Below, one piece after another: positions 1 through 9,052 of a stretch of 64,000 bases of DNA (the stretch's first letter is position 1; each line of letters starts with the position of its first letter). The position numbers and the translations under genes are program-made. Under the pieces are notes generated by a model. It saw nothing but the letters and a program-made list of their open reading frames with translations. It searched no databases and was not told the DNA's origin. Source of the stretch: Streptomyces klenkii (lineage in GTDB: Bacteria > Actinomycetota > Actinomycetes > Streptomycetales > Streptomycetaceae); NCBI RefSeq assembly GCF_003626645.1, contig NZ_RBAM01000015.1, positions 1-64,000 on the forward strand. Direction: 5' to 3'.

Positions 1-229
1 AGGCCACACGCACGATCTGGCAGCCGGATGCGGTCAGCTCGGCGATCTGCTGGAGCGTCGCGCCGATGTCCGACGTCCTGGTCGTGGTCATCGACTGCAC
101 CGAGACGGGCGCGTCGCCGCCCACGGCGACCGGCCCGACCTGGATGCGCCGCGAGGGGCGGCGCACCGCGAGCGGCCGGGCCGGCACGCCGGGGAGCCCG
201 AGGGACACGGGTCCCGCGGAGGTGGCCAC
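1..229 (-). CDS. ispG: IspG, HMBPP synthase (N-terminal part only)
   Basis: IspG (GcpE) is the cytoplasmic 4Fe-4S enzyme that turns methylerythritol cyclodiphosphate into HMBPP in the MEP isoprenoid pathway. Only about 76 codons are in the window; the gene runs off the left edge, so the C-terminal cysteines cannot be seen. The visible part contains VGPVAVGGDAPVSVQSMT and then GCQIVRVA, the typical opening of the IspG TIM barrel. I chose the GTG at 229: it lies six bases past the hpnH stop with GGAG nine bases upstream, so the two are translationally coupled. An MEP gene inside a hopanoid operon supplies isoprenoid precursors. Confidence 0.85.
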   Translation of the reverse strand, partial: MATSAGPVSLGLPGVPARPLAVRRPSRRIQVGPVAVGGDAPVSVQSMTTTRTSDIGATLQQIAELTASGCQIVRVA

Positions 230-234
230 GGCCG

Positions 235-1257
235 TCAGCTCCGGTTCCCGGCGACGCTCTCGCGGGCCGCGCGGATCGACTCCTTCAGCGACCCCATGGT
301 GGCGAGGACCGCCGTCGGCTCGTACCCGCAGTGGGCCATGCAGTTGTCACAGCGCGGGTCCTTGCCGCGCCCGTACTTGTCCCAGTCGGTCTCCTCGATG
401 AGCTGGCGGTACGTGGGGACGTAGCCGTCGCTCATCAGATAGCAGGGGCGCTGCCACCCGAAGAGCGAGTAGTTGGGGATCGCCCAGGCGGTGCAGGGGA
501 AGTCGACCTTGCCCTCCAGGAAATCCAGGAAGAGGGGGCTGTGGTTGAGCCGCCAGCGGGCCCGGTTCCCCCCGGAGAACGCCTTCTTGAAGAGCTCCCG
601 GGTCTGCTCGACGCCCAGGAAGTGGTCCTGGTCGGGGGCCTTCTCGTAGGCATAGGCGGGCGAGATCATCATCTCGTCGACCTGGAGGTCGTCATTGAGG
701 AAGTTGAGCACCTCGATGATGGTCTGCGGGGTGTCGGTGTTGAAGAAAGTGGAGTTGGTGGTGACCCGGAAGCCGCGCCGCTTGGCCTCCTTGATCGCCG
801 CCACCGCCTCGTCGAAGACGCCCTCCTTCGCGACGGACTCGTCGTGCCGCTCGCGCAGCCCGTCGATGTGCACCGCGAACGCGAAATAGGGGGACGGCGT
901 GAACTTGTCCATCTTCTTGCGCAGGAGCATCGCGTTGGTGCAGAGGAAGACATACTTCCGCTTGGCTACCAGCTGCCGGACGATCTCATCGATCTGCGGG
1001 TGCATCAAGGGCTCGCCGCCCGCGATGGAGACCATCGGCGCCCCGGACTCCAGGACGGCGCCGACGGCCTGGGCCACCGGCATGCGCTGCTTGAGCACTC
1101 CTGCCGGATGCTGGATCTTCCCGCAGCCCTCGCACTTGAGATTGCAGGCGAAAAGCGGTTCCAGCTCGACGATCAGCGGGAACTTCTCACGCTTCCTGAG
1201 CTTCTGTTCAAAAAGGTACGTTCCCACCCGGATGGACTGGCGGAGTGGCATGGCCAT
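235..1257 (-). CDS. hpnH: HpnH, adenosylhopane synthase (radical SAM)
   Basis: HpnH joins a 5'-deoxyadenosyl group to diploptene, giving adenosylhopane, the first step of hopanoid side-chain extension. The radical-SAM cluster motif CX3CX2C is at C38, C42 and C45 (FACNLKCEGC), followed by the SAM-binding SIAGGEP. A C-terminal DPRCDNCMAHCG stretch adds further cysteines. The 340-aa length is normal. I chose the ATG at 1257 because GGAGG lies eight bases upstream; an in-frame start 13 codons earlier has none and would extend past the family's N-terminus. It sits between hpnG and ispG in one minus-strand operon. Confidence 0.95.
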   Translation of the reverse strand: MAMPLRQSIRVGTYLFEQKLRKREKFPLIVELEPLFACNLKCEGCGKIQHPAGVLKQRMPVAQAVGAVLESGAPMVSIAGGEPLMHPQIDEIVRQLVAKRKYVFLCTNAMLLRKKMDKFTPSPYFAFAVHIDGLRERHDESVAKEGVFDEAVAAIKEAKRRGFRVTTNSTFFNTDTPQTIIEVLNFLNDDLQVDEMMISPAYAYEKAPDQDHFLGVEQTRELFKKAFSGGNRARWRLNHSPLFLDFLEGKVDFPCTAWAIPNYSLFGWQRPCYLMSDGYVPTYRQLIEETDWDKYGRGKDPRCDNCMAHCGYEPTAVLATMGSLKESIRAARESVAGNRS

Positions 1258-1262
1258 CTGGC

Positions 1263-1913
1263 TCACCTCCTGGGGAGCAGTAAAGAACGGTGCCATTCGA
1301 TAAAAGCCGGGAGGACGGTGCGCAGAACCCGGAAAGCCGATATTCCACCGCGCAACGTCCCGATTCGGACGAGTTCATGTTCTGGAGCGTCCACGACCAC
1401 CCGGACGGCCGCAACGGGGCGCGGCCCCGCGCGCACGGCGCTCCGGAGCGTGGCCGCGGACTCCATGTCGACCGCGAGCGCCCCCGCGGCGTGCAGGGCC
1501 GCTCGCTCCGCGCCGCGCACGACGTGGTCCGACCCGACGAGCGGGCCGGTGTGGATGACGCGCCGGGGCACGGCGCGGGCGAGCTCCTTGGCGAGCAGCT
1601 CGACGCCCGAGCACTCGGTGCTGCCCACGCGGTCCCGGGTCTCGTCGGCGACGACCAGGTCGCCGGGGTGCATCCCCGGGGCCAGGCCGGCGCAGAAGCC
1701 CGTGGCGACGACGGCCGCCTCGCGCATCGCCGGATCGCGCAGGGCCTCGGTGACGGCGTGGTCCGCGGCCTGCGGGCCCATGCCGGTACGCAGAACGGTC
1801 ACGGGCCCGGCCGCCTCGCCGGGGCCGCCCCCGCGCAGCGCCAGGCGCTCGATGCCGAGCGCGCAGGCGACCAGCAGCGGTGGCGGGCCGGAGCTGCCCG
1901 TGCCGTACGACAT
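1263..1913 (-). CDS. hpnG: HpnG, adenosylhopane nucleoside phosphorylase
   Basis: This 216-aa protein of the nucleoside phosphorylase (PNP/UDP) superfamily matches HpnG, which removes adenine from adenosylhopane to give a phosphoribosyl hopane. The sequence shows ACALGIE near the start, a phosphate-loop-like region VLRTGMGPQAAD, and LAVDMESAA, whose Met-Glu contacts the ribose in this superfamily. Its ATG overlaps the shc stop codon (TGATG), with GGAGG just upstream. Five bases separate its stop from the hpnH start, in keeping with HpnH and HpnG acting in sequence. Confidence 0.85.
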   Translation of the reverse strand: MSYGTGSSGPPPLLVACALGIERLALRGGGPGEAAGPVTVLRTGMGPQAADHAVTEALRDPAMREAAVVATGFCAGLAPGMHPGDLVVADETRDRVGSTECSGVELLAKELARAVPRRVIHTGPLVGSDHVVRGAERAALHAAGALAVDMESAATLRSAVRAGPRPVAAVRVVVDAPEHELVRIGTLRGGISAFRVLRTVLPAFIEWHRSLLLPRR

Positions 1914-3949
1914 CACGCCTCCAGGCGGTCGGGGGTGAACAGCTCCCCGTGCACGTAGCGGCCCAGGGCCGTGAGGGGGAAGACCTGGCGGTAGAGGTGG
2001 TAGTTGATGGAGAAGTCCCAGGGGAAGCCCGTACCGGTGAAGTGCGGTTCGTCCCAGGAGCCGTCCGCGCGCTGGGTGTCCACCAGCCAGGTCACGCCGC
2101 GCTCGACGGCCTTGCCCTCGCGCTCGCCGGCGGCGAGCAGGGCCATCAGCGCCCACGCCGTCTGGGAGGCGGTGGACTCGCCGCGCGCGATCCACTCGGG
2201 GTCGCGGTACGAGCGCAGGTCCTCGCCCCAGCCGCCGTCGTCGTTCTGCACGCCCTCCAGCCAGCGCACGGCCCGGCGGACCGCCGGGTGCGAGGCGGGG
2301 ATGCCTGCCGCGACGAGGGCGGGGACCGCCGAGCCCGTGCCGTAGACGTAGTTGACGCCCCAGCGGCCGAACCAGGCGCCGCTCTCCTCCTGCTCCCCCA
2401 GCAGCCACTCGACGCCGCGCTGCGTGCGCGGGTCGTGCCGCTCGCCGAGGAAGGCCAGCATCTCCACGACGTGCGCGGTGACGTCGGCGGACGGCGGGTC
2501 GACGACCTCGCCGAAGTCGCAGAACGGCAGCCGGTTGGGCAGCGTGCTGGTGTTGTCGGCGTCGAAGGCGCCCCAGGCGCCGTTCTTCGACTGCATGCCC
2601 AGGTTCCACCGGGCGGCCCGCCGGACGGCCGTCTCGACGCGCGCCGGGTCGGGGTGGCGGACCCGCTTGAGGGCCAGCACGACCTCGGCCGTGTCGTCGA
2701 TGTCGGGGTAGGTGTCGTTGTGGAACTCGAAGGCCCAGCCGCCCGGGGTCAGCCCGGGGCGGCGCACCGCCCAGTCGCCGGTGCGGTCGATCTGCTCGGC
2801 CAGCATCCAGTCGGCGGCCTTGACGAGCGCCGGGTGGTCGGGCGCCACGCCGGCGTCCGCGAGGGCGATGGTCGCCAGGCACGTGTCCCACACCGGGGAC
2901 TGGCACGCCTCGATCATGCGGCTGCCGTCCTCGCGCCACACGGCGAAACGGTCCAGCGACTTCAGGCCCTCGCGCAGCACGGGGTGGTCCAGGTCGTAGC
3001 CCAGGAGGTGCAGGGCGATGATCGAGTAGACGGCGGGGGGCTGGATGCCGCCCCAGCAGCCGTCGTTCTCCTGCCGCTCGATGATCCAGCGGGCGGCCGA
3101 ATCCAGCGCAAGGCGGCGCAGGCGGCGCAGCGGGAACCGGCGGTAGTGGTGCAGGGCCTTGTCGAGGCGCTGGAAGGCGCCGTCCCAGCTGGCGGCCGGG
3201 GCGAGCGGGCGCGGCGGGTTCGGCCGGGCCGGGTCGGTGTGCAGCTCGTCGAGGGGGAAGGGCGCGGGGCGCACGGGGCGCTTCGCGGAGACCACGGTGA
3301 GCGGCACGATGGTCTGCCGGGCCCACTGGCCGAAGTCGTAGAGGTTCAGGGGGAACCACTTCGGCAGGAACATGATCTCGGGGGGCAGTTCGGGGAGGTC
3401 CTCCCACCGCCACCAGCCGAAGAGGGCGAGCCAGATGCGGGTGAAGACCCGGGCGGCGGCGATGCCGCCCTGCTCGCGGATCCACGCCGAGGCGGCGGCC
3501 ATGTGCGGGGCGTCGGGGGCGTCACCGGCGAGCCGCAGGGCGACGTAGGCCTCGATGGTCGTGGAGAGCTCGCCGGGCCCGCCGAGGAAGGTGGCCCAGG
3601 TGCCGTCCGGGCGCTGCTCGGAGCGGATGTACAGGGCGGCGGCGCGGGTGGTCTCCTCGTCCTGCACGCCCAGGAACTGACGGAGCAGCAGGTCCTCGGC
3701 GTCCATGGTGACGTTGGTCTCCAGGTCGCCCTTCCACCAGCCCTGCTCGTCCTGGCGGGAGAGAAGGTGTTCGGCCGCGCGGGCCGTGGCGCGCTCGGCG
3801 GCGGCGAGGGCGCCGGGCGCCTCGCCCTCCGGGAGCGGGGGCCGTGCCGTGGTGCTCTGTGCGGTGGTGCGCCGTGCTGTGGTGCTGTCGGTGGCCGCGG
3901 CAGCGCGGGGCGGCAGGGCCCCGGTGCTTCCGTCGGTCGTCGCTGTCAT
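1913..3949 (-). CDS. shc: squalene-hopene cyclase
   Basis: This membrane-associated cyclase protonates squalene and folds it to hopene or hopanol. The 678-aa length is slightly above the usual ~630-650, because of a Thr/Ala/Arg-rich N-terminal extension of about 45 residues. The catalytic DXDD acid motif is at 416-419 (PDIDDTAE). Several QW-type repeats are visible, such as QDEQGWWKGD, QENDGCWGG, QNDDGGWGE and QRADGSW. It starts at an ATG with AGGGG seven bases upstream. About 115 non-coding bases separate it from the prenyl synthase upstream, and it overlaps hpnG by one base. Confidence 0.96.
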   Translation of the reverse strand: MTATTDGSTGALPPRAAAATDSTTARRTTAQSTTARPPLPEGEAPGALAAAERATARAAEHLLSRQDEQGWWKGDLETNVTMDAEDLLLRQFLGVQDEETTRAAALYIRSEQRPDGTWATFLGGPGELSTTIEAYVALRLAGDAPDAPHMAAASAWIREQGGIAAARVFTRIWLALFGWWRWEDLPELPPEIMFLPKWFPLNLYDFGQWARQTIVPLTVVSAKRPVRPAPFPLDELHTDPARPNPPRPLAPAASWDGAFQRLDKALHHYRRFPLRRLRRLALDSAARWIIERQENDGCWGGIQPPAVYSIIALHLLGYDLDHPVLREGLKSLDRFAVWREDGSRMIEACQSPVWDTCLATIALADAGVAPDHPALVKAADWMLAEQIDRTGDWAVRRPGLTPGGWAFEFHNDTYPDIDDTAEVVLALKRVRHPDPARVETAVRRAARWNLGMQSKNGAWGAFDADNTSTLPNRLPFCDFGEVVDPPSADVTAHVVEMLAFLGERHDPRTQRGVEWLLGEQEESGAWFGRWGVNYVYGTGSAVPALVAAGIPASHPAVRRAVRWLEGVQNDDGGWGEDLRSYRDPEWIARGESTASQTAWALMALLAAGEREGKAVERGVTWLVDTQRADGSWDEPHFTGTGFPWDFSINYHLYRQVFPLTALGRYVHGELFTPDRLEA

Positions 3950-4066
3950 GGTTTCCCCTTTTTTGCAGTGAGCTTCCTTCTCTGCCTTCCTGGGGGCTCC
4001 GTCGGCCGGCGCCGCAACACTGGCGCCGGCCGGCGACCGCGATCCGTTAGATCGGGTGAATGGGAA

Positions 4067-5206
4067 TCATCTCTTTCGTACGACGACGAAGTCGGCGAGC
4101 GCCACCAGTTGGGCTCGGACTTCTGCGGGCATGTCAACTCGGTCGAGTGCTTCGATCGCTGTCGCGTGCTGGCGGCGGGCCTCCTGGGAGGTCCACTCCC
4201 GGCCGCCCGCCTCTTCGATCAACGCCGCGCGGCTGGCGAATTCTTCCTCGTCGAAGTCGGCGAGCTGGGCGTCGCTGAGCTTCGCGTCGGCCGCGAGGAT
4301 CGCCGCGAGCCGCTCGGAGGCCTCCCCGCCGGCGGCGAGGGCCGCGACCACCGGCAGCGACTTCTTGCGCTGGCGGAGGTCGCTCCAGGTCTGCTTGCCG
4401 GTGGCCTCCGGGTCGCCCCAGATGCCGAGCAGGTCGTCCACCGCCTGGAAGGCGAGGCCGAGGTGGTAGCCGTAGGCCTCCAGGATGTCGGCCGTGCGGT
4501 CGTCGGCGCCGCCGAGGACCGCGCCGATGGAGACGGCGCAGGCGAGCAGGGCGCCGGTCTTGTTGCCCTCCATCTCCAGGCACTCCTCGACGGTGACCCG
4601 CTCACGGTGCTCGTAGGAGATGTCCTGGGCCTGGCCGTCGATCAGCTTGCGGGTGGCCGTGGTCAGCCGCCGGGTGGCGCGGCCGGCCTCGACGGTGCCG
4701 AGCTCCAGCAGGATCTCGTTGGCGAGCGCGAAGAGGGCGTCGCCGACGAGGATGGCCTGCTCCGGCCCGTACACCTTCCACACGGTGTCGCGGTGGCGGC
4801 GCTGCTCGTCGCCGTCCATCAGGTCGTCGTGCAGGAGCGAGAAGTTGTGCACGAGCTCGACGGCCACGGCGCCGGGGATCCCCACCTCGGGGGCCCGGCC
4901 GGCGGCCTCGGCCGACAGCAGGGCGAGCGCGGGCCGGACGGCCTTGCCGCTGTCGCCGTGCGCCGGCCGCCCCTCGGCGTCGATCCAGCCGAAGTGGTAA
5001 GCGGCGACGGTGTCCATGGGCGGCGCGAGCCGTTCCACGGCGGCACGCAGCACCGGCGTGGCAAGCGTCCGTCCCCGCTCCAGCATGGCGTTGACGCCCG
5101 CGGTGTCGACAGCTGGGATCGCCGAAGTCACGGTCTCTCCTCTGGTGGTCGTGCTCGTACGCGGCCCGGTCCGGGCACGCGACGCTTCATGGCTCGCCTC
5201 GGTCAT
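4067..5206 (-). CDS. Polyprenyl (farnesyl-type) diphosphate synthase of the hopanoid operon
   Basis: This trans-prenyltransferase (379 aa) condenses IPP with allylic diphosphates; in this operon it most likely makes farnesyl diphosphate for HpnC/HpnD. The first aspartate-rich motif is LLHDDLMDGD (D127, D128, D131) and the second is FQAVDDLLGIWGD. The KTGALLACA segment between them is also typical. The ATG overlaps the hpnE stop as ATGA, with GGGAGG before it. The first 25 residues are a poorly conserved Ser/Thr/Arg-rich leader, so a downstream GTG start (VTSAIP) is possible. Chain length cannot be fixed by eye. Confidence 0.9.
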   Translation of the reverse strand: MTEASHEASRARTGPRTSTTTRGETVTSAIPAVDTAGVNAMLERGRTLATPVLRAAVERLAPPMDTVAAYHFGWIDAEGRPAHGDSGKAVRPALALLSAEAAGRAPEVGIPGAVAVELVHNFSLLHDDLMDGDEQRRHRDTVWKVYGPEQAILVGDALFALANEILLELGTVEAGRATRRLTTATRKLIDGQAQDISYEHRERVTVEECLEMEGNKTGALLACAVSIGAVLGGADDRTADILEAYGYHLGLAFQAVDDLLGIWGDPEATGKQTWSDLRQRKKSLPVVAALAAGGEASERLAAILAADAKLSDAQLADFDEEEFASRAALIEEAGGREWTSQEARRQHATAIEALDRVDMPAEVRAQLVALADFVVVRKR

Positions 5207-6672
5207 ACCGCCTCCCGCAGGGGGCTCACATGCGGTCGGCCGAGCTCGGAGAGTGCCGCGCCGGCGGCGTGGACACCGCTGCGCACCGCGCCCTCCATGG
5301 TCGCGGGCCAGCCGGTGGCGGTCCACGCGCCGGCCAGGTACAGGCCGGGCGTGTTCGTGCGGGCGGTCGGCCGGAGCCGGCCGACGCCCGGGGTGGGGGC
5401 GAACGTCGCTGTCCGCTCCCGGGTCACGAAGAAGTCCCGTACGCCGGCGCCGCGGGCGGCGGGCAACAGCCGTTCCAGCTCGGGAAGATAGCGGGCGCGC
5501 AGCTCGGCGACGGGCCGCTCGATGTCGTCCTGCGCGGCGGACTGGGAGACGGCCAGGTACTGACAGCCTTCCCAGAGTCCCCCCTTCTCCGCGAGCCCGG
5601 ACGACTCCGTACGGTCGAAGACCCACTGCACGGGCGAACCCAGCGCGGCGAAGAACGGCTGCCGCAGGACCTTGCGGTCGTAAACGACGTGCAGGTTGAG
5701 GATCGGGGCGGTGCCGATCTCCAGCAGCCGGCCCGGCTCGTCGAGGGCGCCGTCGGGCAGCAGGCCGTGGGTCTCGCGCTGCGGCACGGCGAGCACGACC
5801 GTCTCGGCCGTGAGCTGCTCGGCGGTGCCGGGGCCGGTCTCGGCGCCGACCTGCCAGGTGCCGTCGGCGGCGCGGGCGATGCCGGTGGCGCGGGTGCGCA
5901 GCAGGGTGCGGACGCCGGCCTTGTCGAGGGCGGCGCGGGCGCGCGTGTCGTGCAGCTCGCCGAGGGGGACGTGGGCCCAGCCGATGTCGGCGGCGCCGGG
6001 CTCGGTGAGCAGCGCGGTCTTGAAGACCATGGCGGCCAGGCCGAGCGAGGACTCGCCGGCGGTGGCGTTGAGGGTGGCGACGCCGATCAGGTCCCACAGG
6101 GCCTCGACCGTGCGGGCGGACTGGCCCTTGCGGCGCAGCCAGCCGCCGAAGTCCGTGCCGTCGAGCGCGGGGTCCTGCGGGTCGAGGCCGCGCAGGGCCA
6201 GTGCGGCCCGGCCCACCGCGGCGCGCTCGGCGAGCGAGAGGTGCGGGTACGCGGCGAGGCTCTTGGCCAGGTGCAGCGGGACGGGGAACACAGGGAGGGC
6301 AGCGCGGCGCAGCCGGCCCAGGCGGGGCTTGCCCGACGGGTGGCCGACGTCGAGGACGGGCACGTCGAGGCGGTCCTGCAAGGGGGCGAGGTGCAGGGCG
6401 TCGATCCGGTCGAGGAAGGAGCTGTAGGCGGTGCAGCAGCGCAGGTAGACGTGCTGGCCGTTGTCGATGGTGAGGTCGCCGCGGCGGAAGGAGAAGGCGA
6501 GGCCGCCGAGCCGGGGGCGGCCCTCCAGGAGGGTGACGCGCACGCCGGCGTCGGCGAGCTCCAGCGCGGCCGTGATGCCCGCCAGGCCGCCGCCGACGAC
6601 GACCGCGCGGGCGGGCGCGGCGCCGTCCCCGTCCGCGGGGCCGCGGCCGGGCCCGGTTGTCGTGGCTGTCAT
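5203..6672 (-). CDS. hpnE: HpnE, hydroxysqualene dehydroxylase (FAD-dependent)
   Basis: HpnE is the flavoprotein that reduces hydroxysqualene to squalene, the last of the three HpnCDE steps. The 489-aa protein begins with a Rossmann FAD motif (VVVGGGLAGITAALELADAG) and GGLAFSF, then DNGQHVYLRCC; the C-terminal LYLAGAWTATGWPATMEGA is the usual amine-oxidase-type FAD contact and HpnE signature. The ATG start lies downstream of hpnD with an 82-base gap, and its stop overlaps the prenyl synthase start. Family relatives include phytoene desaturases, but the HpnC/HpnD neighbours favour HpnE. Confidence 0.92.
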   Translation of the reverse strand: MTATTTGPGRGPADGDGAAPARAVVVGGGLAGITAALELADAGVRVTLLEGRPRLGGLAFSFRRGDLTIDNGQHVYLRCCTAYSSFLDRIDALHLAPLQDRLDVPVLDVGHPSGKPRLGRLRRAALPVFPVPLHLAKSLAAYPHLSLAERAAVGRAALALRGLDPQDPALDGTDFGGWLRRKGQSARTVEALWDLIGVATLNATAGESSLGLAAMVFKTALLTEPGAADIGWAHVPLGELHDTRARAALDKAGVRTLLRTRATGIARAADGTWQVGAETGPGTAEQLTAETVVLAVPQRETHGLLPDGALDEPGRLLEIGTAPILNLHVVYDRKVLRQPFFAALGSPVQWVFDRTESSGLAEKGGLWEGCQYLAVSQSAAQDDIERPVAELRARYLPELERLLPAARGAGVRDFFVTRERTATFAPTPGVGRLRPTARTNTPGLYLAGAWTATGWPATMEGAVRSGVHAAGAALSELGRPHVSPLREAV

Positions 6673-6754
6673 GTGCCCACCCCTTCGGCTGCTGTCAGGG
6701 ACGTGTCCGCAGGGCGGAGGGTTGCGCGCCGGATGACGGCCCGGAACGGGGAGA

Positions 6755-7705
6755 TCAAGCGCGCCCCCCGGCGGTCCGCCGGTGGACGCTGCGGGCGTCG
6801 AGGCCGGACAGGCCGCGCACGGCGACGTAGACCTTCTCCCGGCCGGGCAGGGAGACCCGGCCGCGCAGGACCGCCTCGGGGTCCTCGGCGATCCGGTCGA
6901 GCAGCCGACGGTAGATGCCGGCCATGGCGGCGACGCAGGCGCCGCTGCGGCGGTCGAGCATGGGCAGCAGCCGGGTGCCCTCGGCGAACAGGGCGCGGGC
7001 GCGCCGGACCTCGAAGTGGACGAGGCCGGTGAAGTCGGCGCCGGCCGGGGGCCGGGCGGAGTGGAAGCCCTCGGCGCAGCCGAACTTCGCGAGGTCGTCG
7101 GAGGGCAGGTAGGTGCGGCCGTTGGCGGCGTCCTCGCGGACGTCGCGCAGGATGTTGGTGAGCTGGAGCGCCAGGCCGAGGGTATCGGCGTACTCGGCGG
7201 CGCGCGCGGCGTCCCGCGCGCCGGGCACGGTGCCGAACACGCCGAGGGAGAGGCGGCCGATGGCGCCCGCGACGCAGCGGCAGTACATCGCGAGGTCGTC
7301 CCACGTCTCGTACGACTGGCCGCGCACGTCCATCTGAACGCCGTCGATGAGTTCGTCCAGCCCGCCGAGCGGGATGGGGAAGCGGCGCGCGGCATGGCTG
7401 AGCGCGACGGCCACCGGGTCGGTGTCGTCCTCGGCGATGCGGCCCTCCCTGATGCGGGCGAGCAGCTCGCGCGTCTCCTCCAGGCGGCGGTGCTTGGCGT
7501 CGGCCTCCAGCGGCCCGTCGCCGATGTCGTCGACGCGGCGCGAGAAGGCGTAGAGCGCCGACATGGCGCGCCGCTTCGCGGTCGGCAGGAGCCGGATGCC
7601 GTAGCTGAAGTTACCGGCCTGCTGGCCGGTGACCGCCTCGCAGTAGCTGTACGCGGCGAGCACCGGTGCGGACGCGTCCGGGGTTCCGTTCACGGTCCTG
7701 CTCAC
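6755..7705 (-). CDS. hpnD: HpnD, presqualene diphosphate synthase
   Basis: HpnD condenses two farnesyl diphosphates to presqualene diphosphate. This 316-aa squalene/phytoene synthase-fold protein carries the first Asp motif RRVDDIGD (D59-D63) and the second NILRDVREDAANGRTYLP, both Mg-diphosphate binders. The YSYCEAVTGQQAGNFSYG N-terminus is diagnostic of HpnD compared with HpnC. The start is a GTG that overlaps the hpnC stop as GTGA. The spacing to the AGAGG upstream is short, so coupling to hpnC probably drives translation. Confidence 0.94.
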   Translation of the reverse strand: MSRTVNGTPDASAPVLAAYSYCEAVTGQQAGNFSYGIRLLPTAKRRAMSALYAFSRRVDDIGDGPLEADAKHRRLEETRELLARIREGRIAEDDTDPVAVALSHAARRFPIPLGGLDELIDGVQMDVRGQSYETWDDLAMYCRCVAGAIGRLSLGVFGTVPGARDAARAAEYADTLGLALQLTNILRDVREDAANGRTYLPSDDLAKFGCAEGFHSARPPAGADFTGLVHFEVRRARALFAEGTRLLPMLDRRSGACVAAMAGIYRRLLDRIAEDPEAVLRGRVSLPGREKVYVAVRGLSGLDARSVHRRTAGGRA

Positions 7706-8601
7706 CCCTCTCTTCGCAGTGTCGCTCCCACCTCGCGCAGCAGGCTGAGCTTGGTGGGCTTGGGCGGTCCGGGCAGTACGTCGTGTCCTGCGGCGGCGAC
7801 CGCGCGGAGCGCGGCCCTCCCCCCGCCCACGAACCCCGCGAGCAACAGCTTCAACCTGCCGTGGACGCTACCCACCAGGGGGGTGCCTTCATTCAGCAGT
7901 TCCCCGGCGCGTTCCCCTTCGTACGCGACCAGGGCGCGCAACGATGCGCCGCTGACCGGGCGCGCGAGGTCGGACTCGGTGACGCGGAAGCGCTCCATGT
8001 CCTCGGCCGGGAGGTAGACGCGGTCGCGGCCGAGGTCCTCGGCGACGTCCTGGAGGTGTTCCACGATCTGCAAGCCGGTGCAGACCGCGTCCGAGCGGCG
8101 GATCCGCTCGGGGCTGGTGGTGCCGGTGATGCCCAGGACGAGGCGGCCGACGGGGTTCGCGGACAGCTCGCAGTAGGCGAGCAGATCGTCGTACGTACCG
8201 TAGCGGCGGACCCGCTGGTCCTGCCGGTTGGCCTCGATGAGCCCCAGGAAGGGCTCCGGGGTCAGCCCGCAGCGGCGGACGGTGGGGCGCAGGCGGCGCA
8301 GCAGCGGGTGGCGCGGGCCGGTGCCGGAGGCGGAGAAGACGCGGTGCAGGTCGGCCTCGAAGGCGTCCAGCATCGTGAGACGGTCGTCACTCTGCGCCGG
8401 GTCGAGCCCCAGCAGTTCGGCGTCCCGCCCGCCGGGGGCCAGGTCACCGTCGCCGATGTCGTCGACGAGGCGGGCGTATCCGTAGACGGCCATCAGGTCG
8501 TCCCGCCAGGCGCGCGGCACGAAGAAGGGTGCCACGGGGAAGTTCTCGTGCGCGGCCTTGTCGAGCACGGCGCGCTCGTGCGCGTCCGTCCCCGCCGTCA
8601 C
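7702..8601 (-). CDS. hpnC: HpnC, hydroxysqualene synthase
   Basis: HpnC converts presqualene diphosphate to hydroxysqualene and is the first gene of the operon. This 299-aa squalene synthase-like protein has KAAHENFPVAPFFVPRAWR near the start, ARLVDDIGDGD as the first Asp motif, and HLQDVAEDLGRDRVYLP as the second. I chose the GTG at 8601 because homology-like sequence begins there; no clear Shine-Dalgarno is visible before it. The 450 bases upstream carry the operon promoter, but I could not place its boxes confidently. Confidence 0.93.
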   Translation of the reverse strand: MTAGTDAHERAVLDKAAHENFPVAPFFVPRAWRDDLMAVYGYARLVDDIGDGDLAPGGRDAELLGLDPAQSDDRLTMLDAFEADLHRVFSASGTGPRHPLLRRLRPTVRRCGLTPEPFLGLIEANRQDQRVRRYGTYDDLLAYCELSANPVGRLVLGITGTTSPERIRRSDAVCTGLQIVEHLQDVAEDLGRDRVYLPAEDMERFRVTESDLARPVSGASLRALVAYEGERAGELLNEGTPLVGSVHGRLKLLLAGFVGGGRAALRAVAAAGHDVLPGPPKPTKLSLLREVGATLRREG

Positions 8602-9052
8602 AGCGGGCTGCCCGGACCGGGGACGGCGTGCACGCCTCGGATCCGGAGAGGCCCCGCAGCCAATACAGCCATTGCCGTCACATCTCCCGTTCTACACTGC
8701 CGACCCAGAACATCCTATTTCGGACACGCCGCAGGGTAGACACCCCCTTCGGCGCCCCCTGCTCCCCCTTCGGCACCTGCCGCCGGACCACATCCGGCGG
8801 CGCCTCCGGGACCTTCCCCGGAGTCGCGGATACACCGGTATCGCACGCTTCGCCGCAATTCAGCACGGTACAGCGTACGCCGCACACCTGTCCGACGCGC
8901 GACCGGGTAGGTGCTTGATCCATACAATGCCACGCGGGCAGCGAATCAACCCTGCCAATAAGCCAGTTGATCGTTACGGAACGGTCAAGGCCCCTGCCGG
9001 AGCGCACCGGCAGGGGCCCGTGGACGACCGGTCCGCACCGGCCCGCGCGGCG
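8602..9052. other. Intergenic region before the hopanoid operon
   Basis: No convincing gene lies here; short open frames on both strands have poor codon bias and no ribosome sites. The stretch must hold the hpn operon promoter, reading leftwards. It also holds the terminator of the exporter operon at 8989-9018. Its middle (about 8690-8980) is lower in GC than the surrounding genes, as is usual for regulatory DNA. Confidence 0.5.
8989..9018 (-). terminator. Intrinsic terminator-like hairpin of the exporter operon
   Basis: A perfect 12-bp stem (GGCCCCTGCCGG with its complement) and a six-base loop lie 35 bases past the stop of the ABC ATPase gene. There is no strong T-run, which is normal for Streptomyces hairpin terminators. 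The stem is symmetrical and could work in either direction. Confidence 0.75.

Noticed and set aside
28..1938. Long plus-strand open frame over hpnH/hpnG
   Set aside because: Antisense shadow of well-supported genes; arises from high GC, has no conserved motifs and no ribosome site.
1880..5491. 1203-codon plus-strand open frame over shc and the prenyl synthase
   Set aside because: Gly/Arg/Val-rich antisense translation with no domain; the minus-strand genes carry all expected catalytic motifs.
8678..9007. Possible small genes in the gap before hpnC
   Set aside because: Frames overlap the terminator, lack codon bias and have no start signals; treated as regulatory DNA.
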